A stretch of DNA of 64,000 nt from JBBCJM01 sp037190175 (lineage in GTDB: Bacteria > Pseudomonadota > Alphaproteobacteria > Rhodobacterales > Rhodobacteraceae): positions 1-64,000 of the forward strand of contig JBBCJM010000021.1 of NCBI GenBank assembly GCA_037190175.1. The letters run 5' to 3'. The position numbers and the translations under genes are program-made. Positions 44,911 through 53,421 of this stretch are shown here, one piece after another. Each line of letters begins with the position of its first letter. Position 1 is the first letter of the stretch. The notes beneath the pieces are model-generated. The model was not told where the DNA came from and did not search any database. It saw only the letters and a program-made list of their open reading frames with translations.

Positions 44911-45726
44911 ATGTCCGACGACGTGTCCCGCGCCATCCCGCACGGTTCCGCCGACCCCGCCGCCGCTGCAGCGCGCCCCGAGGCGATCCGCATCGACGGG
45001 TTGCGCAAGTCCTTCGGCTCGCTGGAGGTGCTGAAGGGCGTCTCGCTGACCGCCTGCGAGGGCGACGTGGTGGCGGTGATCGGCGGCTCGGGCTCGGGCA
45101 AGTCCACCATGCTGCGCTGCATCAACTTTCTGGAAACCCCCAGCGCCGGCCGGGTGGTGATCGGGGGCGAGGAGGTGGCGATGCGCCCCGACGGCAGCCC
45201 CGCCGACCGCCGGCAGATCGAGCGGCTGCGCCGCAGCCTGGGCATGGTGTTCCAGAGCTTCAACCTGTGGGCGCACATGACGGTCTTGCAGAACGTCATC
45301 GAGGTGCCGGTGCACGTGCTGGGGGTGCCGAAGGATCAGGCGGTGGCGCGGGCGGAACGGCTGCTGGCGCGGGTGGGGCTGGCGGAAAAGGCCGGCGTCT
45401 ATCCCGCCTATCTCTCCGGCGGCCAACAGCAGCGCGCCGCCATCGCCCGGGCGCTGGCGATGGAGCCGCGGGCGATGCTGTTCGACGAGCCCACCTCGGC
45501 CTTGGACCCCGAGCTGGTGGGCGAGGTGCTGGCGGTGATCCGCGGGCTGGCCGCCGAGGGGCGCACCATGATCCTCGTCACCCACGAGATGAAGTTCGCG
45601 CGCGAGGTGGCGAGCCACGTGGTGTTCCTGGCCAACGGGCAGGTCGAGGAGGCCGGGCCGCCCGAGGCGGTCTTCGGCAACCCCCGGTCCGACCGGCTGC
45701 GACAATTCCTGAAATCCGTCGCCTGA
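44911..45726 (+). CDS. Basic amino acid ABC transporter ATP-binding protein
   Basis: A 271-residue ATPase of the polar amino acid uptake (PAAT) class, like HisP, AotP or OccP. Walker A GGSGSGKST, the YLSGGQQQRAAIARALAM signature and LFDEPTSALDPELVGEV are present, with the THEMKFAREV switch. It lies first in an operon with a binding protein and two permeases. The N-terminal 25 residues are an extra low-complexity stretch. The adjacent arginine catabolic genes point to arginine, ornithine or related cargo. Confidence 0.92.
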   Translation: MSDDVSRAIPHGSADPAAAAARPEAIRIDGLRKSFGSLEVLKGVSLTACEGDVVAVIGGSGSGKSTMLRCINFLETPSAGRVVIGGEEVAMRPDGSPADRRQIERLRRSLGMVFQSFNLWAHMTVLQNVIEVPVHVLGVPKDQAVARAERLLARVGLAEKAGVYPAYLSGGQQQRAAIARALAMEPRAMLFDEPTSALDPELVGEVLAVIRGLAAEGRTMILVTHEMKFAREVASHVVFLANGQVEEAGPPEAVFGNPRSDRLRQFLKSVA

Positions 45727-45765
45727 CGACGGCAACAACCCTGCAAAACCAACGGGAGAAAGCCC

Positions 45766-46533
45766 ATGAAGACGCCCCTGATCGCCCTTGCCGCCGTCCT
45801 GATCGCCGGCGCCGCCTCGGCCCAGACCGTCAAGGTCGGCATCGCCGCCGAGCCCTATCCGCCCTTCGCCAGCCCCGACGCCAGCGGCAACTGGGTGGGC
45901 TGGGAGGTCGAGATGATCGGCGCGGTCTGCGCCGCGGCCGAGATGCAGTGCGAGATCGTGCCGGTGGCCTGGGACGGGATCATCCCCTCACTGACCGCGG
46001 GCCAGATCGACGCCATCATGGCCTCGATGTCGATCACCGAGGAGCGGATGCGCACCATCGACTTCTCGGACAAGTACTACGACACCCCCACCGTGATCGT
46101 GGGGCCGAAGGGCGAGGATTTCGAGCCGACGCCCGAGGGGCTTTCCGGCAAAATCCTCGGCGTGCAGGTCTCGACCGTGCACGAGGCCTATGCCCAGAAG
46201 CACTTCGCCGGCAGCGTGGCCGAGATCCGCATCTACCAGACGCAGGACGAGGCCAACCAGGATCTGGTCGCCGGCCGCATCGACGCCACCCAGGCGGACA
46301 GCATCGCGCTGGACGAATTCCTCGCCTCCGCCGAGGGCGCGGCCTGCTGCGAGACCAAGGGCGCGGTCGAGAACGACACCGAGGTGCTGGGCCTCGGCGT
46401 GGGCGTGGGCCTGCGCAAGGGCGACGAAGCGCTGAAGGCCAAGTTCAACGAAGGCATCGCGAAGATCCTGGCCGACGGCACCTACGAACGCGTCGGGGCG
46501 GGCTATTTCTCCTCGTCGATCTACGGGTTCTGA
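45766..46533 (+). CDS. Basic amino acid-binding periplasmic protein
   Basis: A 255-residue solute-binding protein of family 3. The signal peptide LIALAAVLIAGAASAQ ends near residue 20. VKVGIAAEPYPPFAS, AWDGIIPSLTAGQIDAIMASMSITEERMRTIDFSD and the C-terminal GVGLRKGD segment are standard for lysine/arginine/ornithine binding proteins. A CETKGAVEND region holds two adjacent cysteines. An AACGGGAGAAAG site precedes the ATG. It is the specificity component of the importer. Confidence 0.92.
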   Translation: MKTPLIALAAVLIAGAASAQTVKVGIAAEPYPPFASPDASGNWVGWEVEMIGAVCAAAEMQCEIVPVAWDGIIPSLTAGQIDAIMASMSITEERMRTIDFSDKYYDTPTVIVGPKGEDFEPTPEGLSGKILGVQVSTVHEAYAQKHFAGSVAEIRIYQTQDEANQDLVAGRIDATQADSIALDEFLASAEGAACCETKGAVENDTEVLGLGVGVGLRKGDEALKAKFNEGIAKILADGTYERVGAGYFSSSIYGF

Positions 46534-46548
46534 TCCCGGCTCCGCGCG

Positions 46549-47262
46549 GTGGACCAGTCGCTGCAGCTTCTCGCCGAATGGGGGCCGAACCTCCTGCGCG
46601 GGCTCTGGCATTCGGTGGTGATCGCGGCCGGGGCCTTCGGCCTCGGCCTGGTCATCGGCACGCTGGGGGCCTGGGGCAAGCTGTCCGGCGGGCCGGTGCT
46701 GCGCGACCTGCTGGCGCTCTACACCACCATCGTGCGGGCGGTGCCGGAACTGGTGCTGATCCTGATCCTCTATTACGCGGTCACCGATGCGGTGAACCAG
46801 GTGCTGATCTCCTTCGGTTACCAGCGGATCCAGATCTCGGGCCTGGCCGCCGGGATCGCCGTGCTGGGGGTGGTGCAGGGGGCGTACCACACCGAGGTCA
46901 TGCGGGGCGCGATCCTGGCGCTGCCGCGCGGGCAGATCGAGGCGGCCCGCGCCATGGGGATGCCGCCCCTGCTGCTGGCCCGCCGGATCGCCGCGCCCGC
47001 GGTGCTGGCCGGCGCCATCCCCGGCCTCGCCAACCTCTGGCTGATCGCCACCAAGGACACCGCGCTCCTGGCCATCGTGGGCTTCGGCGAGCTGACGCAG
47101 GAGACGCGGCAGGCGGCCGGGGCGACGCGGGCCTATTTCACCTTCTTCATGGCGGCGGGGGGGCTCTACCTCCTGCTGTCGATCTTCTCCGGCACGCTCT
47201 TCGGCCGGATCGAGACCTGGGCGCGCCGCGGCCAGCCGCGGGTCACGGGGGGCGGGCGATGA
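46549..47262 (+). CDS. Amino acid ABC transporter permease (HisQ-like)
   Basis: A 237-residue inner-membrane permease with about five helices and the EAA-type loop EAARAMGMPPLLLARRIAAPAVL. The TIVRAVPELVLILILYY segment is characteristic of HisQ/OccQ. The start is GTG at 46549, 15 bases after the binding protein stop. It overlaps the second permease by four bases. Confidence 0.9.
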   Translation: MDQSLQLLAEWGPNLLRGLWHSVVIAAGAFGLGLVIGTLGAWGKLSGGPVLRDLLALYTTIVRAVPELVLILILYYAVTDAVNQVLISFGYQRIQISGLAAGIAVLGVVQGAYHTEVMRGAILALPRGQIEAARAMGMPPLLLARRIAAPAVLAGAIPGLANLWLIATKDTALLAIVGFGELTQETRQAAGATRAYFTFFMAAGGLYLLLSIFSGTLFGRIETWARRGQPRVTGGGR

Positions 47263-48035
47263 GGCTGCCCGACTGGCTTCCCCCGCACCGGGTGGTGCTG
47301 CTGCTGATCGCCGCGGCGATCGTGGTCTGGTGCGCGGCGACGCTGCGCTGGGACTGGGTGCCGCGCTACCTGCCGCTGGCCGCGCAGGGGATCTGGCGCA
47401 CATTGTGGCTGCTGGCGCTGTCGCTGGTGCTGGGGATGGCGCTGGCGATCCCCTTGGGGCTCGCGCAGGCCGCCGGCCCCTGGTATCTCGCCGGTCCCGC
47501 CCGGGCCTTCTGCACCGTGATCCGCGGCACGCCGCTCTTGCTGCAACTCTGGCTGCTCTACTACGGGCTGGGTTCCCTGTTCCCGCAGTTCCCCTGGATC
47601 CGGCAGTCCGACCTCTGGCCCATCCTGCGGCAGGCCTGGCCCTATGCGCTGCTGGCGCTGACCCTCTCCTTCGCCGGCTACGAGGGCGAGGTGATGCGCG
47701 GCGCCTTCCGCTCGGTCCCCCGCGGGCAGATGGAGGCGGCGCAGGCCATGGGGATGCCGCGGTGGAAGATCCTGTGGCGCATCTGGCTGCCGCAGGCGGT
47801 CCACCGCGCGCTGCCCACCCTGGGGGGCGAGACGGTGCTGCAGCTGAAGGCCACGCCGCTGGTCGCCACCATCACCGTGGTCGACATCTATGCCGTCTCC
47901 AGCCGGGTGCGGCAGGATACCTTCATCGTCTACGAGCCCTTGCTGCTGCTCGCCGTGGTCTACATGGCCATCGCCGGGCTGATCGTGCTGGCCTTCCGCT
48001 CGATGGAACGCCGCTTCCCGGCCCGGGTGGCGTAG
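47259..48035 (+). CDS. Amino acid ABC transporter permease (HisM-like)
   Basis: A 258-residue permease with an N-terminal helix (LLLIAAAIVVWCAA) and about five core helices. The EAA loop EAAQAMGMPRWKILWRIWLPQAV and the CTVIRGTPLLLQLWLLYYGL segment match HisM/OccM. It completes the importer. The start overlaps the previous stop (ATGA). No terminator is obvious in the 72 bases before aspS. Confidence 0.9.
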   Translation: MRLPDWLPPHRVVLLLIAAAIVVWCAATLRWDWVPRYLPLAAQGIWRTLWLLALSLVLGMALAIPLGLAQAAGPWYLAGPARAFCTVIRGTPLLLQLWLLYYGLGSLFPQFPWIRQSDLWPILRQAWPYALLALTLSFAGYEGEVMRGAFRSVPRGQMEAAQAMGMPRWKILWRIWLPQAVHRALPTLGGETVLQLKATPLVATITVVDIYAVSSRVRQDTFIVYEPLLLLAVVYMAIAGLIVLAFRSMERRFPARVA

Positions 48036-48107
48036 TTCCCGCCCCGGGCTTGACTTCCCCCGGCCCGCGCGCTCAATGCCCGGGCCTTCGTGATCCCGGG
48101 GAAGACC

Positions 48108-49886
48108 ATGCACGCCTATCGCAGCCACACCTGTGCGCAACTGAACCTCGGCCATGCCGGGCAGGAGGTGCGGCTGTCGGGCTGGGTGCATCGGGTGCGC
48201 GACCATGGCGGGGTGCTGTTCATCGACCTGCGCGACCACTACGGGATCACCCAGGTGCTGGCCGACGGCGACAGCCCGGCCTTCGCGGCGCTGGAGAAGG
48301 TGCGCGCCGAATGGGTGATCCGCATCGACGGAAGGGTGAAGGCGCGCGACGCCTCGCTGGTGAACCCCAAGATCCCCACCGGCGGGATCGAGGTCTATGC
48401 GAGCGCGGTCGAGGTTCTGGGGCCGGCCGGCGACCTGCCGTTGCAGGTGTTCGGCGAGCAGGAATACCCCGAGGAAACCCGCCTCGCCTACCGCTTCCTG
48501 GACCTGCGGCGCGAGCGGCTGCACGCCAACATCATGCTGCGGTCGCGGGTGATCAAATCCATGCGCGACCGGATGTGGGCGCAGGGCTTCACCGAGTTCC
48601 AGACGCCGATCATCACCGCCTCCTCCCCCGAGGGGGCGCGGGACTTCCTGGTGCCCTCGCGCCTGCATCCGGGCAGGTTCTACGCCCTGCCGCAGGCGCC
48701 GCAGCAGTTCAAGCAATTGATCATGGTGGCGGGCTTCGACCGCTATTTCCAGATCGCCCCCTGCTTCCGCGACGAGGATCCCCGCGCCGACCGCTCGCCC
48801 ACCGACTTCTACCAGCTCGACCTGGAGATGTCGTTCGTCACGCAGGAGGACGTGTTCGCCGCGGTCCAGCCGGTGATCCAGGGGGTGTTCGAGGAATTCG
48901 GCGGCGGCCGGCGGGTGGATGCCGACTGGCCGCTGATCGCCTACAACGACGCGCTGAAATGGTACGGCTCGGACAAGCCCGACCTGCGCAACCCGATCCG
49001 CATGCAGGACGTGAGCGAGCATTTCCGCGGCTCGGGCTTCGCCATCTTCGCCAATATCCTGGAGCAGGACGGCACCGAGATCCGCGCCATCCCGGCCCCC
49101 GGCGGCGGCAGCCGCAAGTTCGCCGACCGCATGAACGCCTATGCCCAGAGCCAGGGCCTGCCCGGGATGGGGTACATCTTCTGGCGGAAGGGCGAAACGG
49201 GCGAGACCGAGGCCGCCGGGCCGGTGGCCAAGGCGCTGGGGGCGGAGCGGACGGAAGCCCTGCGGGTGGCCCTGGGCCTCAAGGAGGGCGACGCCGCCTT
49301 CTTCCTGGGCGGCAAGCCGGAGGTGTTCCAGCCCGTCGCCGGCCGGGCGCGCAACGTGATCGGCGAGGAGCTGGGGCTGACCGAGACCGACAGCTTCCGC
49401 TTCGCCTGGATCGTCGATTTCCCGATGTTCGAGAAGACCGACGAGGGCGGGATCGACTTCAGCCACAACCCCTTCTCGATGCCGCAGGGCGGGATGCAGG
49501 CGCTGCAAGGCGACCCGCTCAAGGTCCATGCGTACCAGTACGACCTGGCCTGCAACGGCTATGAGCTGATCTCCGGCGGCATCCGCAACCACACGCCCGA
49601 GATCATGTTCCGCGCCTTCGAGATCGCGGGCTACGGGCGCGAGGAGGTGGAAAAGCGGTTCGGCGGCATGGTGAAGGCCTTCACCTACGGCGCCCCCCCG
49701 CACGGCGGCTGCGCGGCCGGGATCGACCGCATCGTGATGCTGCTGGCCGATACCGCCAATATCCGCGAGGTCATCATGTTCCCGATGAACCAGCGCGCCG
49801 AGGACCTGCTGATGGGCGCGCCCTCCGAGCCCACCAACGAGCAGCTGCGTGAATTGCGCCTGCGGGTGGTGCCCAAGGACGCCTGA
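48108..49886 (+). CDS. aspS: Aspartyl-tRNA synthetase
   Basis: A 592-residue class II synthetase. It has an N-terminal OB-fold anticodon domain ([19 protein letters not shown]), a catalytic core with motif 2 [12 protein letters not shown] and motif 3 [19 protein letters not shown], and the bacterial GAD insertion domain between. In-frame GTG at 48090 is less likely than this ATG, which follows CCGGGGAAGACC. Whether it is discriminating or also charges tRNA-Asn cannot be seen here. Its stop overlaps the next gene's ATG by one base (TGATG). Confidence 0.96.
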   Translation: MHAYRSHTCAQLNLGHAGQEVRLSGWVHRVRDHGGVLFIDLRDHYGITQVLADGDSPAFAALEKVRAEWVIRIDGRVKARDASLVNPKIPTGGIEVYASAVEVLGPAGDLPLQVFGEQEYPEETRLAYRFLDLRRERLHANIMLRSRVIKSMRDRMWAQGFTEFQTPIITASSPEGARDFLVPSRLHPGRFYALPQAPQQFKQLIMVAGFDRYFQIAPCFRDEDPRADRSPTDFYQLDLEMSFVTQEDVFAAVQPVIQGVFEEFGGGRRVDADWPLIAYNDALKWYGSDKPDLRNPIRMQDVSEHFRGSGFAIFANILEQDGTEIRAIPAPGGGSRKFADRMNAYAQSQGLPGMGYIFWRKGETGETEAAGPVAKALGAERTEALRVALGLKEGDAAFFLGGKPEVFQPVAGRARNVIGEELGLTETDSFRFAWIVDFPMFEKTDEGGIDFSHNPFSMPQGGMQALQGDPLKVHAYQYDLACNGYELISGGIRNHTPEIMFRAFEIAGYGREEVEKRFGGMVKAFTYGAPPHGGCAAGIDRIVMLLADTANIREVIMFPMNQRAEDLLMGAPSEPTNEQLRELRLRVVPKDA

Positions 49887-50662
49887 TGCTGGCGGGGCTG
49901 CGCGACCTCGGCTTCGACGTGCTGGCCCGGAACCATGCCGAGGCGATCCTGGCCTTCGACTTTCCCGAGGCATTGGGGGCGCTGACAACCGCCCTGGCCG
50001 GCTTCCGCGTGGGCATGGCCGAGGTGATCGGCGGCGGCGGGGGCGAGAGCGGGCAGACCCAGCGGCTGCGGCAGGCGCTGACCGCCGCCGGCTGGCGCAA
50101 GCACAAGTTCACCGTGCAGACCATCGTGGACGGCGTGCTGCGCGAATCCGCCAGCCACGAGGTGGATCACGTCTGCTTCGCCCCGAAGGGCGCGCTGGCG
50201 CTGGAGATCGAGTGGAACAACAAGGATCCGTTCTTCGACCGCGACCTGGAGAACTTCCAGCGCCTGCACGCGCAGTCGGCGATCAGCCTGGGCATCATCG
50301 TGACCCGCGGCCGCTCGATGCAGGCCCGGCTGCCGGAGCGGATCCTGGGCTGGATGCAGGCGCATATGCTGGACAGCGAGTCCGACCTCGACCGGCTGGG
50401 GATCGGCGAGCGCACCGCGGCGCAAAGGCGCGCGGTGGCGGGGCAGGTGGCGCGCGGCGTGCCCTTCGCCGAAGCCTTCGCCCGCAAGTTCGTGGCCGAC
50501 AAGTTCGGCGCCGCCACCACGCATTGGACGAAGCTGGAGGACCGGGTGGCGCGAGGCGTGGGCAACCCGTGCCCGCTGCTGCTGATCGGGCTGCCCGACC
50601 ACATCCTGACCGACGACACGCCGCCCGTGTGGCGCCCCGGCGAGCCCGACCTGTTCGGGTGA
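49886..50662 (+). CDS. BglII/BstYI-family restriction endonuclease
   Basis: A 258-residue protein resembling the BglII/BstYI type II endonuclease family. The catalytic region HEVDHVCFAPKGALALEIEW NNKDPFFDRDLENFQ offers Asp94, Glu107 and Glu109 as metal ligands in a PD-(D/E)xK-like core, followed by the ISLGIIVTRGRSM strand. It is coupled to aspS by a one-base overlap. A convergent MT-A70 adenine methyltransferase begins 138 bases beyond its stop, which could protect the host. Recognition of a GATC-centred site is inferred from the family only. Confidence 0.75.
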   Translation: MLAGLRDLGFDVLARNHAEAILAFDFPEALGALTTALAGFRVGMAEVIGGGGGESGQTQRLRQALTAAGWRKHKFTVQTIVDGVLRESASHEVDHVCFAPKGALALEIEWNNKDPFFDRDLENFQRLHAQSAISLGIIVTRGRSMQARLPERILGWMQAHMLDSESDLDRLGIGERTAAQRRAVAGQVARGVPFAEAFARKFVADKFGAATTHWTKLEDRVARGVGNPCPLLLIGLPDHILTDDTPPVWRPGEPDLFG

Positions 50663-50682
50663 GGCGGGGTGACCCCCACCGT

Positions 50683-50709
50683 TATTCCGCCGCCAGCCCC
50701 GAGTTATAG
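50683..50709 (-). repeat. Duplicated 3' end of the MT-A70 gene
   Basis: These 27 bases match the last codons of the methyltransferase gene (50802-50828) with one mismatch, and on the minus strand would encode YNSGLAAE and a stop. The copy lies on the far side of the palindromic repeat at 50716-50779, as if the repeat had inserted with duplication of flanking DNA. Confidence 0.75.
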
Positions 50710-50715
50710 CGTTCT

Positions 50716-50779
50716 GTAGGGCGGGATTCATCCCGCCACCCCCCGCGTCGGCCGGATGGCGGGATGAATCCCGCCCTAC
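50716..50779. repeat. GTAGGG palindromic repeat, 23-base perfect arms
   Basis: Arms 50716-50738 and 50757-50779 are perfectly complementary (GTAGGGCGGGATTCATCCCG plus three bases) around an 18-base loop. Each arm is itself palindromic (GGCGGGA-TTCA-TCCCGCC). It lies between convergent endonuclease and methyltransferase genes. A related element is at 54642-54703. This has the form of a REP/BIME-type element. Confidence 0.8.
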
Positions 50780-50800
50780 GAGGTGATGCCACCCGCGCGC

Positions 50801-51442
50801 CTATTCCGCCGCCAGCCCCGAGTTGTAGGCATAGGTCGCCCAGGTGGGCTTGTAGTCGGCATCCGCCTGGTTGCCCCAGACCGTCCAGCCCGGCCGCACG
50901 CCGCGGCCGAAGAGCTCCAGATACGGCCCCCAGGAACAGCTTTCGATCAGTTCGTACTGTTCGTCCGGCTTGCGGGAATGCTCGCGCTTGCGGGTGGAGA
51001 GGAAGTTCACCTGCCGCCGCCCGGCCGCCAGGGTGCGGGCGTTCCTGCCGCGGGTGCCGAACAGCAGGATCTCGGTCACGTTGCGGAAATAGAACCCCAC
51101 CCCGCGGCCGTCCGACCCGCCGTCCTTGCGCTCCTTGTGCCAGATGAGGTTCGACTTGTAGTCGAACCCCCAGGCCGACAGCACCCGCAGCCCGTCAGGC
51201 AGCAGCGCGTTCGGCACCCAGAGATAGCAATGCGCCCGATCCTCCAGATGCGCCGCCACCGGCAGGGCGCAGATCTCCTCCAGCGTCAGCGTGGGATAGC
51301 GCGCCAGCCGGCGGTGCTCGGGCGCGACCTTGCCCGTGCGGTTCTCGAATCGCCACGGCGGATCGGCCAGCACGCAACCATATCGGCCGCCTGCCAGAAA
51401 CTGCGCCAGATCTTGTGCAGGCGAGGGGTTCATCTTCAACAT
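50801..51442 (-). CDS. MT-A70-family adenine methyltransferase
   Basis: A 213-residue SAM-dependent N6-adenine methyltransferase with the DPPW catalytic motif at 27-30 (VLADPPWRF). Further blocks are CYLWVPNALLPDGLRVLSAWGF and NVTEILLFGTRG. In bacteria these methylate DNA, often in phage or restriction settings. It is convergent with the BglII-like endonuclease gene, so a restriction-modification pair is plausible. Orphan methyltransferase is the alternative. No Shine-Dalgarno is clear at either in-frame ATG (51442 or 51433). Confidence 0.85.
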   Translation of the reverse strand: MLKMNPSPAQDLAQFLAGGRYGCVLADPPWRFENRTGKVAPEHRRLARYPTLTLEEICALPVAAHLEDRAHCYLWVPNALLPDGLRVLSAWGFDYKSNLIWHKERKDGGSDGRGVGFYFRNVTEILLFGTRGRNARTLAAGRRQVNFLSTRKREHSRKPDEQYELIESCSWGPYLELFGRGVRPGWTVWGNQADADYKPTWATYAYNSGLAAE

Positions 51443-51503
51443 GGTGCGATTGCGGTGGACAGGTTTTCAAGGTGAACAATAGGGAAACGGAAGTAAAGGC
51501 CCG

Positions 51504-51995
51504 ATGAACGATCCTCCGCTCTATGCCGCATCGGTGCCCGTGTTCCGGCACTATCTGGGCCGCATCACCGATCTGGTGGAACGGGCCGGGCCGGAGCTGC
51601 TGCAGGCCCGCATCGCCGACGCCTTTCCCGCCGGCCGGCAGTTCGCGGTGGCCGCCGGCTTCGCGCTGCGGGTGGCCTGCCCGCTGGCGGGGCGCGAGAC
51701 CCCCGGGTTGCCGCAGGCGCTGGCCCCCCGCCTCGCCGTGGCCCGCGCCATCCTGGGCGCCATGCGGCCGCACGAGTTCGCGGGCGCCGAGGACCGGGTG
51801 ATCGCGCACCAGGCGGGCGAGGCGATGCTGGAACAGCCGGCGGCGGAGTTCCTGCACCTCTACGGGATGCCCAACTTCCTCTTCCACCTGACCATGGGCT
51901 ATGCTGCCCTGCGCGCCGCCGGGATGCCGCTGGGCAAGGCGGATTTCGACGGGTTCCACGCCTATCCCGCCGATTTCCGCTTTCCCGAGACCTAG
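51504..51995 (+). CDS. DUF1993 family protein
   Basis: A 163-residue protein of the DUF1993/DinB-like helical type. PVFRHYLGRITDLVERA at the N-terminus, RIADAFPAGRQFAVAAGFALRVACPLAG and the FLHLYGMPNFLFHLTMGYAALRAAGMPLGKADFDG block near the C-terminus are characteristic. Function is unknown; it is usually a small cytoplasmic protein possibly using a metal. AAAGG precedes the ATG. It is divergent from the MT-A70 gene. Confidence 0.85.
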   Translation: MNDPPLYAASVPVFRHYLGRITDLVERAGPELLQARIADAFPAGRQFAVAAGFALRVACPLAGRETPGLPQALAPRLAVARAILGAMRPHEFAGAEDRVIAHQAGEAMLEQPAAEFLHLYGMPNFLFHLTMGYAALRAAGMPLGKADFDGFHAYPADFRFPET

Positions 51996-52045
51996 GCGCG
52001 CATTGGTGAGGTGCAAGGCCGCCGCTTCGGTGCTAGCCAGAACCC

Positions 52046-53410
52046 ATGCTGACCCCGCCCCAGATCGCCGCGATCCGCTTCGGCTTCGGCCTGCCGCCGC
52101 CGCCGGGCGCGCCCGGGACGCCGGCGGGGATGCTGGACCTGCTGTCCGGCCCCGACCTCGCGATAGAGGCCCATCCCGGCCCGCGGCTGCCCGAGACGCT
52201 GAACGCCATCTTCGGCGCCGCGCAGGCCCGCCGCGCGCTGGTGCGCAGCCCCGACGACCCCGGCCTGGCCGAAGCGCGGCGCGAGACCCATCGCGTGCTG
52301 CGCGTGATGACCGAACGGGGGCTGCGCGTCTCGCTGGCCCGGGCGCTGGACAGCCCGGACGGGTTGCGCGAAAGGCTGGTGCGGTTCTGGGCCGACCACT
52401 TCACCACCCGGCCGAAGGTGGCGATCGACGGCCCTTTGCCCTTCACCCTGGCGGAGGAGGCGATCCGGCCCCACCTGAACGGCAGCTTCGCGCAGATGCT
52501 GACCGCGGCCACCCTGCATCCGGCGATGCTGGTGTTTCTCGACCAGACCAGCTCCATCGGCCCCAACTCCCGCCTCGGCCAGCGCCGGCGGCGGGGGCTG
52601 AACGAGAACCTGGCGCGGGAACTGATCGAGCTGCACACGCTGGGGGTGGGCGCGGGCTATACCCAGGCGGACGTGCGGGAACTGGCGGAACTCTTGACCG
52701 GGCTGTCGGTCGACCCCGAGCAGGGCACCGTCTTTCGCGCCGACTGGGCCGAGCCGGGGGCCGAGACCGTGCTGGGCCGCAGCTATGGCGGCGAGGGGGT
52801 GGAGCCGGTGCTGGAGGTGCTGGCCGACCTCGCCGCCCGCCCCGAGACCGCGCGCCACATCGCCCGCAAGCTGGCCGTGCACTTCGTGGCCGACGAGCCC
52901 GACCCGGGGCTGGTGGCGGCCATCGAGGTGCGGTTCCTGGAGACCGGCGGCGACCTGCCGCAGGTCCATGCCGTGCTGGTGGAACATCCCGCGGCCTGGG
53001 CGCCGGATCTGGCCAAGGTGCGCCAGCCCTTCGACCTGGTGGCGGCGGGGCTCAGGGCGCTGGGGATCGGCGGGGCGCAGGTGACGGACCTGTCGCCGCG
53101 CCTGCTGCGCCAGCGGATCCTGGGCGCGATGGCTGCGATGGGCCAGCCCTGGCAGACGCCGCAGGGCCCGGACGGCTGGCCCGAGGCGGCGGAGGCCTGG
53201 ATCACCCCGCAGCTGCTGGCCGCCCGCATCCAGTGGGCGATGGAGGCGCCGGGCGCGCTCCTGCGCCGGCTGCCCGACCCGGCGGATTTCGCCCGCCGCG
53301 CGCTGGGGCCGCTGGCCGAGGGCCCGGTGCTCTGGGCGGTGGAACGGGCCGAGACCCAGGCCGAGGCGGTGGGGCTGGTGCTGGCCTCCCCTGCCTTCAA
53401 CCGGCGATGA
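52046..53410 (+). CDS. DUF1800 family protein
   Basis: A 454-residue helical protein with the DUF1800 signature LRERLVRFWADHFTTRPK, LDQTSSIGPNSR and GLNENLARELIELHTLGVG. These proteins nearly always occur with a DUF1501 partner, as here, where the two are joined by an overlapping stop and start region. The biochemical role is unknown; a secreted or envelope sulfatase-like or polymer-related process has been suggested for the pair. No signal peptide is visible in this one. Confidence 0.88.
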   Translation: MLTPPQIAAIRFGFGLPPPPGAPGTPAGMLDLLSGPDLAIEAHPGPRLPETLNAIFGAAQARRALVRSPDDPGLAEARRETHRVLRVMTERGLRVSLARALDSPDGLRERLVRFWADHFTTRPKVAIDGPLPFTLAEEAIRPHLNGSFAQMLTAATLHPAMLVFLDQTSSIGPNSRLGQRRRRGLNENLARELIELHTLGVGAGYTQADVRELAELLTGLSVDPEQGTVFRADWAEPGAETVLGRSYGGEGVEPVLEVLADLAARPETARHIARKLAVHFVADEPDPGLVAAIEVRFLETGGDLPQVHAVLVEHPAAWAPDLAKVRQPFDLVAAGLRALGIGGAQVTDLSPRLLRQRILGAMAAMGQPWQTPQGPDGWPEAAEAWITPQLLAARIQWAMEAPGALLRRLPDPADFARRALGPLAEGPVLWAVERAETQAEAVGLVLASPAFNRR

Positions 53411-53421
53411 GGGAGGGGGCG

